From Enchytraeus crypticus (lineage: Eukaryota > Annelida > Clitellata > Enchytraeida > Enchytraeidae): DNA of 64,000 bases. The notes under the pieces are model-generated. The model searched no databases. It was not told the DNA's origin and was given only the letters and a program-made list of their open reading frames with translations. Shown here piece after piece: positions 27,280 to 41,900 of this stretch. A program made the position numbers and the translations under genes. The stretch is taken from assembly GCA_905160935.1 (NCBI GenBank), contig CAJHZI010000484.1:1119001-1183000 (forward strand). The letters are read 5' to 3'. The stretch's first letter is position 1. Each line of letters begins with the position of its first letter.

Positions 27280-30215
27280 GGCTCGTTACATTGCATGCAC
27301 GTGCAGAAAAGTGTCAAGTTAAATAGCAAATCAATCAATTAAGCATACAGATTAGCGCGGAGCATTAAATAACACTAGTATAAGCACCAATAGCTTCATT
27401 GATACAAGAAAAAAAAAAAAAAAAACACAATTTAACACAATTCATTTAATACAATTAAATCTAGCATAATTCATTACTTAACACAATTCAATTTAATAGT
27501 CAATTCAATTTAGTATTCAATTTAACACAATTCAACTTTAGCAAAACACAATTTTAAAGCAATTAAAGTCTGACCCTATTTCAATTAAAGGTTACAAATT
27601 TTCTGCATAAATGTACAATCAACGTAGAAATACATAAGTGTAGAATGCCTATATAAAGAGAATATATCAATCGAAACGTAATCGTAAGAGGCGACAAATA
27701 TGGAGACAGAAGATAAAATGCGACAAGAGAAGGGACTTCCTATATAGGCCTATTAATTCAGCAGTAGACTGCAAGTAAGAATACGTATCTTAGATCTGCC
27801 ATTAGACTGACTTCAGCAAGTGGCTAAAATTCTAGACTTTAAAGCTCTTATTAAATATAAAATTATCAAATATCAAAGTTCTAATTAACTATTATTTTTA
27901 AAGGTTTTATTAGATGATTGATCATAATAAAAACTGATCTGCTCTATTCGTTGCTATGAAGGCGCTTCTGAGACTTTGTCAAGAGTGAGCTTCACACAAG
28001 AGTCTGACTGATTGATTGATTAATAAATTAATCAATAAATCGCCAAGCCTTACAGCCTAGAGCTAACACACATCTCATGCCTCCAATAGTTGAGAAAATT
28101 AAACTAAACCAGAACAAATAGCCCAACTCAAGTTTTGCTTTATATCCATGATGATATAGAGCAAATTTAACGCTTTGCTTTACCAAACGATCACTGTGAA
28201 GAATACAAAAAAATTAATATAAGAGCAGAGATAAAGTCACTGATATTGTAAGTAGTAGCGAATGGAGTAAAGACTATTGCCGAATAAGTTTAAGTTTTTT
28301 TTCATTAAAATTAAAATTCAAGCGAAATGAGAATCTAACGTAATACCAAGACTTTGAATTTATGTTTTCAGTCTAACTACATTAAAACACAAGATTGTTC
28401 AGAGCCTAGTAAAAACTAATATCATACAGTATATTATATAATAATAAACACCTAACCATCTATTTCTCCACTGAACGACTTTTTTCATCGATTTGCAAAA
28501 CCTAACAAGGTTCAAGATTTGAAGCATCTCTGAAGAAAGCTACGGAAAAATGAGTAAAATTTAAATAACCAGTCTGCAAATTTCTACATAAGTTAGCATC
28601 AGTTACGTCACTACTCAACACTAGGCATTCAGTCTTAATTATCTGCAGAGTTTTCGTGAATAGACGCTTAATGTTGTCATGGACAAACGTAGCACTCTAA
28701 CTGTTGTTGCTGATGTTGCCAGCATCGATCATCTACGGAATAAAAAAAACTGTTCTCGAATAAATGTCATAAATAAAGCAGAAGAAGTGATCAGTGAAAC
28801 CGTGGGCACAACTGAAATAGCATTGCGTCAAAAGTAAAATAGATAGAACAGATAGTGCATAGCATTGACGTAGTTTACAACTCAGATTTAGCGCCCGTCT
28901 TGTCGTCACAAGAAGATGTCGGATGATGTTAAGTGAAGACCATTCTTGTAACGACTTTAAATCAATTAGTAACTTATTAGGTACAGTAATTCTTACGATT
29001 ATTATATACTTCAAAGCTATTACCAACTAGGCTATTTTTATTGCATTAAAAAATTTCTTTATATTAAATCCAGTTTACCTACAAAAAATCAAGTTCTGCA
29101 GTCTGCAAGAATAGCTAGCGCAGTAAGAACCTTCTCTAGTTCATTTATTTTATAATAAATTTGTATAAGTTTATTTTATAAGTTCTAACGGTTTAAACAT
29201 GAGGCATTAAAAGTGATAGATATCAACATAGTTGATCATTTTATTGTAATGCGTTTACTTTTTAGGTAGATCTATTAGAGCTATTATCACCATTTGTAGC
29301 ACTATGCGACTAGCTCGGAATAAAATTGAATTACACCTCCGACATGCCATCACGAAAAGTTACCCATATTTTTCACGTCATTATCACAATGTATTCATCC
29401 GCTAGATCAGCATGCAAACATAACTTCACAATGCATCTAATTATAGTGAAGCCTATTATACGGTTTTCGTAAGTAGCCGTAAAAGGTGTTCAATTCGAGT
29501 AAACAAAAGGACTACGACAATTCACTTATCACAGTCAAGTACCGTGTATTGAAAACATCAAATCACTGTCGCGCATAAAATCTATTTAAGTACAATTTGT
29601 CGACAAAAATCATTCAAGTAGAAAGCAGGAGAGAAGCAAAGGCGGTAATAATAATAAATGAAGAGTAAATAGCATTTTGCAAATAAACACATAAACAGCA
29701 TTATAAACACATAAACAGCATTATAAGCACATTATAAACACATATAAACAGCGTGGTATTATTCGGCTTTTAAACTAACTAATTACGATTTCCAAAAGCC
29801 AAACACCACAACGTTTCGCCATTAATATGACTATGAATTCAACAAACGATCATTTACTATATTACTAAGCATATATAAATAGTGTACACCAATAGATATT
29901 AAATTTTAGACAGCATAATATTACACAGCATGTCAATCATATGAGTTGAACAAAATTCATATACAAGCTATAATGTACGATATCTAGTAGATACACGACA
30001 TTCTGTTTAAATACTTCATAATTAGTAGAATTAATAAAATAGCGGACAATCAAAAAGTCAGAGTCAGCCAGTCTCACGGCTTAGCATTCAGTTCAGTAAT
30101 TTAAAGGATTCTAAGATCATCCTTGTTGCTCTGCTAGATAGATCATTAAGATATTGTGGAGCAGCGATCTAATGCAGCACATAGAAAAGCTAGTCAATAT
30201 GTACTCACCAAAATG
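27280..30215. other. Intergenic stretch with SINE fragments
   Basis: AT-rich DNA. There is a degraded family A segment near 27,670-27,810 (GTAAGAGGCGACAAATATG), and a 3' part of family C at 29,185-29,265. CAATTTAACACAATTCA-type repetition lies at 27,420-27,560 after a run of A, and a small AAACACATAAACAGCATTAT repeat at 29,690-29,750. No exon is supported. Confidence 0.5.
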
Positions 30216-30220
30216 TTAAT

Positions 30221-30425
30221 TGTTTAAGATATCGTTATTGTTTAAGATATCGTTATTGTTTAAGATATCGTTATTGTTTAAGATATCGTTATTGTTTAAG
30301 ATATCGTTATTGTTTAAGATATCGTTATTGTTTAAGATATCGTTATTGTTTAAGATATCGTTATTGTTTAAGATATCGTTATTGTTTAAGTTATCGTTAT
30401 TGTTTAAGTTATCGTTACTGTTATC
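30221..30425 (+). repeat. 18-bp tandem repeat, about 11 copies
   Basis: The unit TGTTTAAGATATCGTTAT is repeated almost perfectly, with a T variant (TTAAGTTATC) in the last copies. The repeat is in frame over six codons, which creates an artefactual open frame of FKISLL units. Confidence 0.95.
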
Positions 30426-30429
30426 AGAA

Positions 30430-31820
30430 CTGTAGAATTAAAGAATTTAGACTTTCATTTAATTCAACTGAAAAAAATTGCAAAAGTTTAAAGATTACAT
30501 TGCGAGCTAATTCAAACATAAAAATCCAGACGTCAACTGCTCTTTGATAGTAACAGAAATTTACCACCAAAACTTAAACCTCTAGGTTACACCCAAAATG
30601 TAGAAAAAATGCACCAAAACATTCGCACTATAAAATATTTATGCATATTAAGCAAAAACAGCCAAGAAAGACGAATAATTCGAAAAAGTTACGCAAACTG
30701 TTCAGCAACGTGATATCGCTTAAAACTCTCACACAAATTATAAAGAAGAATGAAAGCACAAAATTGTGTATATGTACGTGTGTGAATATGTGTGTGGTGT
30801 GTATGTGTGTGTATGGGTGTGTATGACACTGTATGTGTGTGTGTGTATGTGTGTTTGAGTTAATGCAATAGGATACTGAAAGCTACAGAGTCAATCAATT
30901 ATTGCATATAACAACATCAATCAATCGCCTTCTTAGAGCTCTTTAATTCTTCACTCTCTCTGAAATATTATTTCAATATTTGTCTTTTTTCAATTATGTT
31001 CACGACTATGAAACCAGTATTTCATTAGTATATATATATATATATATCACGTTAACAGAAGCAGGAGATATTTAATCGCATGGGTTCCTATATATTTCTA
31101 TCTTAAATTACACAATTATACCAAAAATTAATTAAATTCGTGGTAAAGAATGCTTATTACGCCTAAAGGTGCTATAATGTCTAGAGTCTAGGGATAAGTT
31201 AGTACTTGCTCATGTTACTTTGTTGCAAACTCTTACAATTTTTTTTAAAGTTAGTAACTGAATGGTTAGAAGCATCATTTCGCTTAAGCGGATGCTTATG
31301 AATCCTTAATAAATAAGTAGATGTTAGGAATATGCTTGCCCTAATCTAAATTCTAATTTTGTCAATTTTTTGGAAAAAAAGACAAACGGCAAGCTCTAAG
31401 ATGACGATTAGTTTTCTTTTACTTCAGCACACAAATTAATACGACCTTGCATAAATGCAGAACATTTTAAACATAGTTTTAGCGAGCAGAAGACGCACAT
31501 ATACTGACCTCAAGTAAGTAGGTCAAGGAGTTATAGGTTCAACACAGACGACAAATTCTTACAGATTTCAAGACTACAGGAACAGCAATAGGATAGGCCA
31601 TTGTTTAAAAAACATCACAGTTCCGTTATATCTACATAATATACATAACCGTTTAGTGACATATACAATTACACAATTCACTTAAATCGAGAAAATCGTG
31701 ACTTCAATTTAATTCACTATTATATTAGTTACAACAAGTTAATTCATGATTTAAATCGAGTTAATACGCGCGTTTTAAACTAGAGAGTACGCGTGATAAT
31801 CAAAATTCATCTTTACTTCC
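30430..31820. other. 3' flank of the FAM193 gene
   Basis: AT-rich, with (TG)n at about 30,775-30,855 and a short (TA)n at 31,028-31,048. This is downstream of the FAM193 stop codon and probably includes its 3' UTR. No poly(A) signal is chosen with confidence. Confidence 0.4.
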
Positions 31821-31821
31821 A

Positions 31822-31909
31822 TCACTTCTTCTTGGCAAAGATGTCCTTCAGATTCATGTTGATTTGCAGCTTTTCACGGTTACCGGTTACGGTTGAGTTC
31901 AGACAGAAT
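31822..31909 (-). CDS. FAM193: FAM193 last coding exon (C-terminus)
   Basis: It encodes [20 protein letters not shown] followed by KDIFAKKK and stop. The first base completes an Arg codon begun in exon 20, giving EEFKRFCLNS across the junction, the conserved FAM193 C-terminal signature. The acceptor is GCTTTAG at 31,910-31,911. Too short to be seen as a long frame. Confidence 0.9.
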
Positions 31910-34900
31910 CTAAAGCGCAACAAAATAAAGCACAACGTTACAGACAACAACAGGTCAAATAACAGGTCAAATAGTAGGTCAAACAGCAGGTCAAATAGAA
32001 GGTTAATAGCAGGTCAAATAGCAGGTCAAATAGCAGGTCAAATAGCAGGTCAAATAGAAGGTCAAATAGCAGGTCAAATAGCAGGTCAAATAGAAGGTTA
32101 ATAGCAGGCCAAATAGCAGGTCAAATAGAAGGTTAATAGCAGGTCAATAGCATGTCAATAGCAGGTCAAATAGCAGGTCAAATAGCAGGTCATATAGCAG
32201 GTCAAATAGAAGGTTAATAGCAGGTCAAATAGCAGGTCAAATAGAAGGTTAATAGCAGGTCAATAGCAGGTCAAATAGCAGGTCAAATAGAAGGCTAATA
32301 GCAGGTCAATAGCAGGTCAAATAGCAGGTCAAATAGCAGGTCAAATAGCAGGTCAAATAGAAGGTTAATAGCAGGTCAATAGCAGGTCAAATAGCAGGTC
32401 AAATAGTTAATAGCAGGTCAATAGCATGTCAATAGCAGGTCAAATAGCAGGTCAAATAGCAGGTCAATAGCAGGTCAAATAGAAGGTTAATAGCAGGTCA
32501 AATAGCAGGTCAAATAGAAGGTTAATAGCAGGTCAATAGCAGGTCAAATAGCAGGTCAAATAGAAGGCTAATAGCAGGTCAATAGCAGGTCAAATAGCAG
32601 GTCAAATAGCAGGTCAAATAGCAGGTCAATAGCAGGTCAAATAGAAGGTTAATAGCAGGCCAAATAGCAGGTCAAATAGAAGGTTAATAGCAGGTCAATA
32701 GCATGTCAATAGCAGGTCAAATAGCAGGTCAAATAGCAGGTCAAATAGAAGGTTAATAGCAGGTCAATAGCAGGTCAATAGCAGGTCAAATAGCAGGCCA
32801 AATAGCAGGTCAAATAGCAGGTCAAATAGAAGGTTAATAGCAGGTCAATAGCAGGTCAAATAGCAGGTCAAATAGCAGGTCAAATAGAAGGTCAAATAGC
32901 AGGTCAAATAGCAGGTCAAATAGAAGGTTAATAGCAGGCCAAATAGCAGGTCAAATAGAAGGTTAATAGCAGGTCAATAGCATGTCAATAGCAGGTCAAA
33001 TAGCAGGTCAAATAGCAGGTCATATAGCAGGTCAAATAGAAGGTTAATAGCAGGTCAATAGCAGGTCAAATAGCAGGCCAAATAGCAGGTCAAATAGCAG
33101 GTCAAATAGAAGGTTAATAGCAGGTCAATAGCAGGTCAAATAGCAGGTCAAATAGAAGGCTAATAGCAGGTCAAATAGCAGGTCAAATAGCAGGTCAAAT
33201 AGCAGGTCAAATAGAAGGTTAATAGCAGGTCAATAGCAGGTCAAATAGCAGGTCAAATAGCAGGTCAAATAGCAGGTCAAATAACAGGCAAACTCTTTCA
33301 AAACTCAACAGCAGAATATGTAAACAAATACTACAGGCCACACAAAAAATATGTAGCAAATTCATAATAAAAGACAGAACGTGGAGTAAAATGTCACAGC
33401 AATTAAGAAAGAAAAAAAAAAAAAAATGATTTATTACTAACAAATATTAAAACAACGAATAGAGATACTGAAGAGTAATTAATTAATTTGCTATTAAATT
33501 CAATAATCTAAGGAAGGCAAACAGAAAATCCCCTCAAAGCCATTATTCCGAAGCTATAGGTTACATAAAACTATAGACAAGGCGTAGCTTTTTATCAAGG
33601 AATAAACTTGTTGATGGATGAAATGATCTATATGGAGCGTGAGAGCAAAAACTGAGTGTGAATGTGGATCTTGATGAATGTGAGCCTTGGACAAGAACGA
33701 ACAAAAACACACATTTCACGGAACATTTACGTATTTTGGTGTTCGTTAATGACATAGTCCAAGGTCCCTGAAGCAGATATCATAGCAGATATATTTTTGA
33801 TGCTGACGTATGCATGCAAGCCGCTAAGATGATACAAGTATTTCTACAGCTTGTTTCCAATTGACTTCTTTCTCAGTATTTGCATTCGTCACCACTCTCA
33901 TGACAGACAAGTTTAAAGTCAGATTAATGCTCGAATAGCCCGTCAGTGAAGGGAGAGCTCTGGATCTGAACCTAGTACCTACTGATCCGCTGTCAAGCAA
34001 CTTGTTAACAAGTCACCGGCTAAGTACACTACGATATCCACACGATAAATTACCTACAGAGAAATTTCTTCAGAGAAACAAAATAAAGCGGAAACCTTTT
34101 AAATTCTTCAATCTCCTTTTCTACCCCATCCACAACTTGAGAAGCTCCTTCAGGACTTCTTGGCAGAAATATGGCGTCTATTAAAAACAGAGAAACAAAC
34201 TGTAATGTAACACTGGAAGAAATATGGCGTCTATTAAAAATAGAGAAACGAACTGCAATGTAACATTAGACGAAACTGACAATTAAAGAATATTCTACTG
34301 GCAGTGTCAATGCCTCAAGGCATATCAGCGACGAGCCAGCCCCGCTTGGGACCGCACAGCTGCTGATCAACAGCAGATCAACTTACAGCTGCCTATCAGC
34401 TGTCTATCAACTGAATAGTTCATCAGTTGCTGCAGTGTCTCAGTTAAATTGAACTTCAAATAATGCTAGCGATTTCACATTCTTCAATACGCTGTAGAAT
34501 AGCCATTAGTATTGGTAATAGATGATGCTAATAATAATAATAATAATAAAGGTTTAAAGTCCGTTTCCTCATCCAGGGATGATGTCAGGGACGATGTCAG
34601 TGCAAATTATAATTCAATTATTTACCATTTTGTGCTTCTCAATACAAAACACAGTAGAGTCCTGGAGAGTTAATTAGAATATTGTTAGTTACATGGCACT
34701 AACCCACAGAAATATCCTTCATCTTGTTCTTCTTCTTGTTTCTCTTCGTTCTTTGATTTGTATCAGTCACAGCCGAGGCACCGGAGTCCTTCAATTACAC
34801 AGTCATACAAGTTATCAGTCCTACAAGTTATCAGAGAAATAGCTGTCTGTCAAACAACTTAACTTAATAATTAATCAATATCAATGACATCTAGGGGCAG

Positions 34901-37900
34901 AAAACAGACACGTAACGATATGAAAATATAATTATAATAGTTTACGTTTCCCCGTGTTGTGCTCGGGTGTAGTTGGTATACTACAGAATAGGGCAACCAC
35001 AAACAATCTGCTGCGTGTACGTAAGAGGCGACTAAGGCAAAAGCTGAGGATGGCAAGAGGGGACCCACCTCACCATGAAATGTTTTCCCAAGGATTAGAT
35101 GGTAATTAATCCTTCTAACTGAGAAAGGCAACGGGAAACCACCTAAGAAGCCATGCTTTTCCCAAGCTATAGGCTACATAAGGTATGAATAAGGCATAGA
35201 CTTTGTGAAGGAATTAACTTGTTGATCTAATGAGTGCTCTCATGCAGCGAAAAAGCAGACTTTGAGAATGGAAATGTACCTTGAACCTGCCACTTGGCAG
35301 TGCACTTAAGAGAGAGTCAACGTTACATATAAATTTCATTACCGATATAAATAAAATACAAACAAGTAGACGATTAATTGTAATAAGATCTACCTGAACA
35401 GAGTTTTTGATCAAGCCATTGATAGCAGAGTCGCAGATTCCATAGACACCTTTTCTATTCATATTTGCATCAATCTTGACCTCGTTGCTTACCATTCTCC
35501 CCTGTGCCCCATCTGAACAATTAGCGGCAAATATCTCACTAATCTTCCTCGCCCTTTCTCCACCACCATTCATCACACCGTCGCTCTTCGTCAACCAATC
35601 AGCGGCCATCTTGTTATCTGATATCTTAAGCGACTGGTTAACATTAGCTGACACAGAGTTGAGAGAAGCACTGCTTGATTTGTCACCATTCTTAGACAGC
35701 ACGTCATTAGAACGCGCCCCAACATTCTGATTCACAATCACGACACTACGCGCTGAAGCACTGATAGCATCTCCCGCAGTTATTCTCATCGAAGAGTTTC
35801 TACCGCAGTCATTCTGTGCTAGCGTGGCAACGTGCTGAGGCTGAGCGGACATTTTCTGGCGGCTCGAATCGATAGATTTTCCTGTCTCAGCGGAATACGA
35901 TGAACCATTCATGACTTTGGCCTTCTCGTTGAGCGAGCATCGACTGACCTGACTGTTGGCTGACGCAGCGTCCACACAACTAGAGTTCAAAAATATCTTA
36001 TTCTCTATCTTCACCACAGGATCACTCACTGCCTCTTTTCCATCCCGAGGTCGACCGTTTCCTACGGGCACACCGTTCCTCCCAAGCCTCTTCCCTTCCT
36101 TACCTTCGTTCAATCTCTCAGTATTTCCGCTGTTACCACTAACATTTTGTTTTGCTTTACCCGCACTATCAGAGCTTCCTTTGTTGACAGTAGTACCGTT
36201 AGGAGCCGTAACCTGGTTCTTAAGTTTATCACCTGAGCTCGATACCTTCACACCAGACACATCCTGGCCTGGTTGCTTCCCTTTATCTTTCAGGACTTGT
36301 TTAGAGTTCTCTTGAGATGGTAAATTCTTTTCAGGCAGTTTCTGTTGCTTATTCATTTCTAGTTTATTCTGTAGGCTAGGGGCTGTAGCTGTCTGCGGAG
36401 TGGACTGAGGCTGCCCGACTGCGTTCTGTTGCTTCAAGTCTGGTTGCTTTGAGGTTAGCCTCTGTTGCGTACGTTGTTGTTGCTGCTGCGACAACATCAG
36501 CGGCTGAGGCTTGCACGGTTCTTGCTTCATATGTTGTTGTTGCTTGGCTTGCTGGTCTGGTTTTAGCTGTTGTTGTTGTTGTTTAGACAGCTGGTCTTGC
36601 TTTAGTCGTTGCTGTTGCTTAGACTGCTGGTCTTGCTTTAGCTGTTGTTGTTGCTTAGACTGCTGATCTTGCTTTAGCTGTTGTTGTTGTTGCTGTTGCT
36701 GAGACTGCTGGTCTTGCTTTAGCTGTTGTTGTTGCTTAGACTGTTGGTCTTGCTTTAGTTGTTGCTGTTGCTTAGCCTGCTGTTCTTGCTTTAGCTGTTG
36801 TTGTTGCTTAGCCTGCTGATCTTGCTTTAGCTGTTGTTGTTGCTTAGCCTGCTGATCTTGCTTTAGCTGTTGTTGTTGCTTAGCCTGCTGATCTTGCTTT
36901 AGCTGTTGTTGTTGCTTAGCCTGCTGATCTTGCTTTAGCTGTTGTTGTTGTTGCTTAGCCTGCTGATCTTGCTTTAGCTGATGTTGATGGTGTTGCTTAG
37001 CCTGTTGATCTTGCTTTAGCTGTTGTTGTTGTTGTTGCCTAGTCTGTTGATCTTGCTTTAACTGTTGTTGTTGCTTAAACTGCTCCTCTAGTTTTAGTTG
37101 TTGTTGTTGCTTTAACTGCTGGTCTTGCATTAGCTGTTGTTGTTGTTGCTTAGACTGTTGAACGTGTTTTGGCTGTTGCAGTTGTTGCTTAGACTGCTGG
37201 TCTTGCTTTAGCTGTTGTTGCTTAGACTGCTGGTCTTGCTTTAGCTCTTGTTGTTGTTGTAGTTTAGGCTGCTCCTCTTGTTTTAACTGCTGCTGCTTAG
37301 ACTGTTGTTCATGCTTCTGCAGCTGCTGCTGCAACTGTTGCTGTAACTTCTCCTGTATCAGCTGCTGCTGCTCCATCATATACTTCTGCTGTTGCAGCTT
37401 ATCACGTTGCTCCGTCGAGTGCTGCTTAGATCGTTGCTGCTGATTCTGTTGCTCAAGCTCCTCTCGCTGTTTCTGGGACAACAGCTCCTGCTGTTGTTGT
37501 TGTTGTCTGCGTTGAAACTGCTGCTGCGAGGCTGCCTGTATCATGAGCTGCTGCAGAGCCTTGTTCCTCGCTAGCTCAGACCTCAGCAGCGGCGAGGCTC
37601 CGTTCAGGAAGTCAATCGTGTCGATGTCCAGGTCATCCAGCGACGCCTCGCCGCTCTGGTTCTCGCCCTTCATCCCATTTGCTGGAGAATTCTTCGTCTC
37701 GCTACTGGAGTTAGAGACAGGCTGCTTTGCACACTCCGCAGATTTCACAGCAGTAGACGTCACAGACGCAGCTTTCATCGCAGTAGGCGGAGCTTTCGCT
37801 GTAGTAGTCGAAGCTTTATCTGTAGTAGTCGGAGCTTTATCTGTAGTAGGCGGAGCTTTTGCTGCAGTAGGCGGAGCTTTCACGGTAGTAGGCGGAGCTT

Positions 37901-38921
37901 TCACTGCAGCAATCGGATCTTTCACTGAAGTAGGCGGAGCTTTCACTGAAGTAGGCGGAGCTTTCGCTGTAGTAGGCGGAGCTTTCGCTGTAGCAGACGG
38001 AGTGTTTGCTGACGTACTTTGCTTTGTTGATTCAGCAGCAGCCATCTTCTGTTCTTCTTGCTCCTACAGCAAAACAACAATCCAGTAGTCAATCAAAAGC
38101 GCTTCACAGTTGTAGCTTAAATTATCAACAATTTATGCCGCCCTAAAGCATCATTAGAATTGGATAAGCCTGAAATCTTAATCTGATCAAATGACTCATT
38201 CGAGAAATAATGGAATTAGGTCAGAATTCTAAGTGCACGTAGCCACAGGTTTGAGAGGAAGGTAGGGAAAGAGGAGAGCGAATGCTTTCTAATAGAGAGG
38301 CTTTTACATAGAGCAATCTAACTCCTTCTTTAAAAAAGTTACCTGAAAGAAAGTAATAATTTAAAATATTAATTTATTATAAAACCATAATAATGATATA
38401 CGTCAATTAGATACCAAATTCAGTTTTACACAGGGTGATGTTTAAGACTTTGAACAGGATCGTGATAGGAGGAAGCAGAGGGTTGACCGAGTGACGTTAA
38501 TCAGAGTACAGTAGTAGTATAAAAGCACGAATATTGTATAATATATTAAAAACTAATAGTTAAATTGTCTAATAGTCAGCAGCACACTAGACCAGTTCTC
38601 CGCTGGGACGATCACTTGCTGGTCGTTAAGTAGAAATGAAAACAGACTACACAGTAAGTTACTGGTAGAACGTATAGGCTTTAGATAAAACTTTTATATA
38701 TATCAACTTAAATCAAATCAAATAAATCTATAAGAAAATAAATCTATAAGAAAATAAATCTATAAGAAAATAAATCTATAAGAAAATAAATCTATAAGAA
38801 AATAAATCTATAAGAAAATAAATCTATAAGAAAATAAATCTATAAGAAAATAAATCCTCACAGCACAAATTCTACATAAAAAGCTTCAATCGCAGCCTCA
38901 TTCACTGTAAACAGTTAGGCA

Positions 38922-38969
<48 letters not shown>

Positions 38970-41900
38970 TATATGTTTTATTTTCACAAAATTTCATAGA
39001 GTAATCACATCAATGAATGCGTAACAATACCTTTCTCAGTTTTTGCCTGGCACGTTTGGCCGCCTTGCTGCTCTGTTTGCCCGTCCTATCCTCTCCCGTT
39101 ATATACTTCACCAGCTCATCCACGTCATCGATCCCACACACCGCACTGGCCGGCCCAGCGGAGGATGATGTAGCCACTGGTTTAGCCGCTGTCGCAGGCG
39201 GCGCCACTCTTATCGGTGCAGCCTGCCTGGGCTGAGAGGTGGAAGACTGGGGAGGGGGTGCAGGTTTAGTGCAGGGTGGAGGCACGACTGCGACAGGGGT
39301 TTCTGATGGTGGTGGTAACTCTGGAGCAGCCGAGTCATTTGTTGCAGTGGCAGCACTGTGCTCACAGTTATTCTAATCACAGATATACAACAAATGATTA
39401 TTATTATTATTATAATTAAACGATTATTATTATTATTATAATTAAACCATTATTATTATTATTATAATTAAACGATTATTATTATTATTATAATTAAACC
39501 ATTATTATTATTATTATAATTAAACCATTATTATTATTATTATAATTAAACGATTATTATTATTATTATAATTAAACGATTATTATTATTATTATAATTA
39601 AACGATTATTATTATTATTATAATTAAACGATTATTATTATTATTATAATTAAACGATTATTATTATTATTATAATTAAACGATTATTATTATTATTATA
39701 ATTAAACGATTATTATTATTATTATAATTAAACGATTATTATTATTATTATAATTAAACGATTATTATTATTATTATAATTAAACGATTATTATTATTAT
39801 TATAATTAAACGATTATTATTATTATTATAATTAAACCATTATTATTATTATTATAATTAATTATTAATTAATGACGTTCTGTGTCGCAATATTAGTAGA
39901 GTATTTCTAATTTAAACATCAGGAATTCTCTAATGGACTAAACAGAGCAATATGTAATAGAAATCACAATATATTAATCAATCGATCAATAAGAAATTAA
40001 AGTCTGGTTCCTCACCATAAGGCAATGTCAGGGACGTTTTATATCTCGTTAGGGATGTATTTATATCATTAAGCAAAAAGGTTTTATGAAGGGGTCCGTA
40101 TGCAAGACTATACACCTTATTAAGATATATAATTTATACACGACAAAAATATGATATATATATGACATATATACTATATGATACATATACGACGTTGGGA
40201 GCCAGTGGCGATGTCGGTATGATATTCGACCGTGGATCAGTATGTACGATGTTCAAATCCAGGACTCTCCCATCACTGGCATCGCTTTCGAGTGAGGAAA
40301 CTGATGTTAACATTAGCTTTACCATCTTTTATAATTAATTAGCTTTGTGACAGTACTGACTTAAATCCAGGCATGCTCACCTATGACTGAAAAGAAAGTA
40401 CTTAAGACTATACGACTAGGACCTGCCAATACTCAGAGTACCTGTAAATTTGATGAACGCCAATAAGAAGCATTAATACAAGAGCTATGGCTCTTTTATG
40501 GTAGCCTCATTAGTATTGTTATTAGTTTATCTAACTACATGCCCGTTCCTATTGTTTGTATAATCTGTGCTGTGACGAACAAATATATGATATGAATAAA
40601 AAAATTTAACAAATCAAAAATATAAAGACTGAACCTTCTTTTTCAGCCTGAGACGAAGACGTTCTCTCATCTCGGGGTAATTCTTGCTCGTTGGCGCAGT
40701 GGGAGGCTGCAACAAAGTCAAAAACAGAATTTAATAACAATTTTGCAACAATTACTTTATATCAAATAGTACTCTCTCTTCAGTGCTTATTACACGCTCC
40801 GTTGCCCATGTTAGGATTAAATCCAGTGCACTGCCAAAGGAAGAACAGAGGATATTCTTAGTAAAAGAAAGCAGTTCAAAATTTTTTTACGGTAAGAATA
40901 TAACTTAGAATTTACTCTAAGATCAGAACTCAGAACTTTAAGAATAGAATTCAGAACTTCAAGAATAGAATTCAGAACTTTAAGAATTGAATTCAGAACT
41001 CCAAGAACAGAACGAAGAACTCTAAAAACAGAACTTTAAGAACAGAAAGCAGAACTCTAAGAACAGAACGTAGAACTCTAAGAACAGAATGCAGAACTCT
41101 AAGAACAGAACGCAGAAACTCTAATAACAGAACGCAGAACTCTAAGAACAGAACGCAGAACTCACCGACGAGTGTCCGAAGAACTCACAGTGCCAGCACT
41201 CGCAGTACTTTCCCTTCGGCGCCGGCGACGCCGAACTATTGCCTTCCGTTTCCTCATCCTCATCCTCAGAACAATCATCATCGGAGCAATCCTCATCATC
41301 ATCGTAGTGGCACTCTCTGCCGCACTGGTGCTTTCCCGTGCACTCGAATCCCTCCCTCTGACCTCCAGCTCTAATCCCATCATTTAGCTTAGTACTATCC
41401 ATCAGAGCCGAGCCGTTCTGCTGCATCATGTTCTTAGAGTTCATTAGGTTACCAGCAGGGTCTATCATACAAGCAGTCTGCTTCTGACTCTCAGCATTCT
41501 TACCGTTGTTATTTATCGAGGCGTTCTGAGCGGGAAACATTCTGCCGGAATTATTCGGAGGATTATGGACAGCAGGTGTTGGAAAGAAGCCCCTGTTTGA
41601 GTGGCTGACAGCCTGAGGAAGGCTTCCCTCAAGTGAAAGACTAGCTTGCTGGGTGGACTGGTGGGTGATTGTCGAAGATTTGGGGGCAGATGAAATCAGT
41701 GGAGCGGTAAATCTGATTCCGGACAAGCTGGGGGGCATGGGGTGCCCCCAGCTTGCTAAATTGAATCCGTTGAAGGCGTTCGCCCGATTCAAATCCATCG
41801 TCACACCGGAATACGGAATCTGCTTATTACACGCTCCATTGCCCATGTTAGGATTAAATCCAGCAAGACTACCAGTCTTCAATCCATCGAATGAATTCAG

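Noticed and set aside
30220-30435. FKISLL repeat protein
   Set aside because: Product of an 18-base tandem repeat being a multiple of three; no codon or splice support.
31793-32101. 102-residue plus-strand frame over the minisatellite
   Set aside because: Antisense to the FAM193 last exon and then repeat translation (AGQI units).
37543-38088. 181-residue plus-strand frame antisense to FAM193 exon 18
   Set aside because: Mirror of the KAPPT and Gln-rich repeats; the minus strand is supported by splice sites and homology.
39390-39865. CRISPR-like array
   Set aside because: Units are contiguous with no unique spacers; it is a minisatellite in an animal intron.
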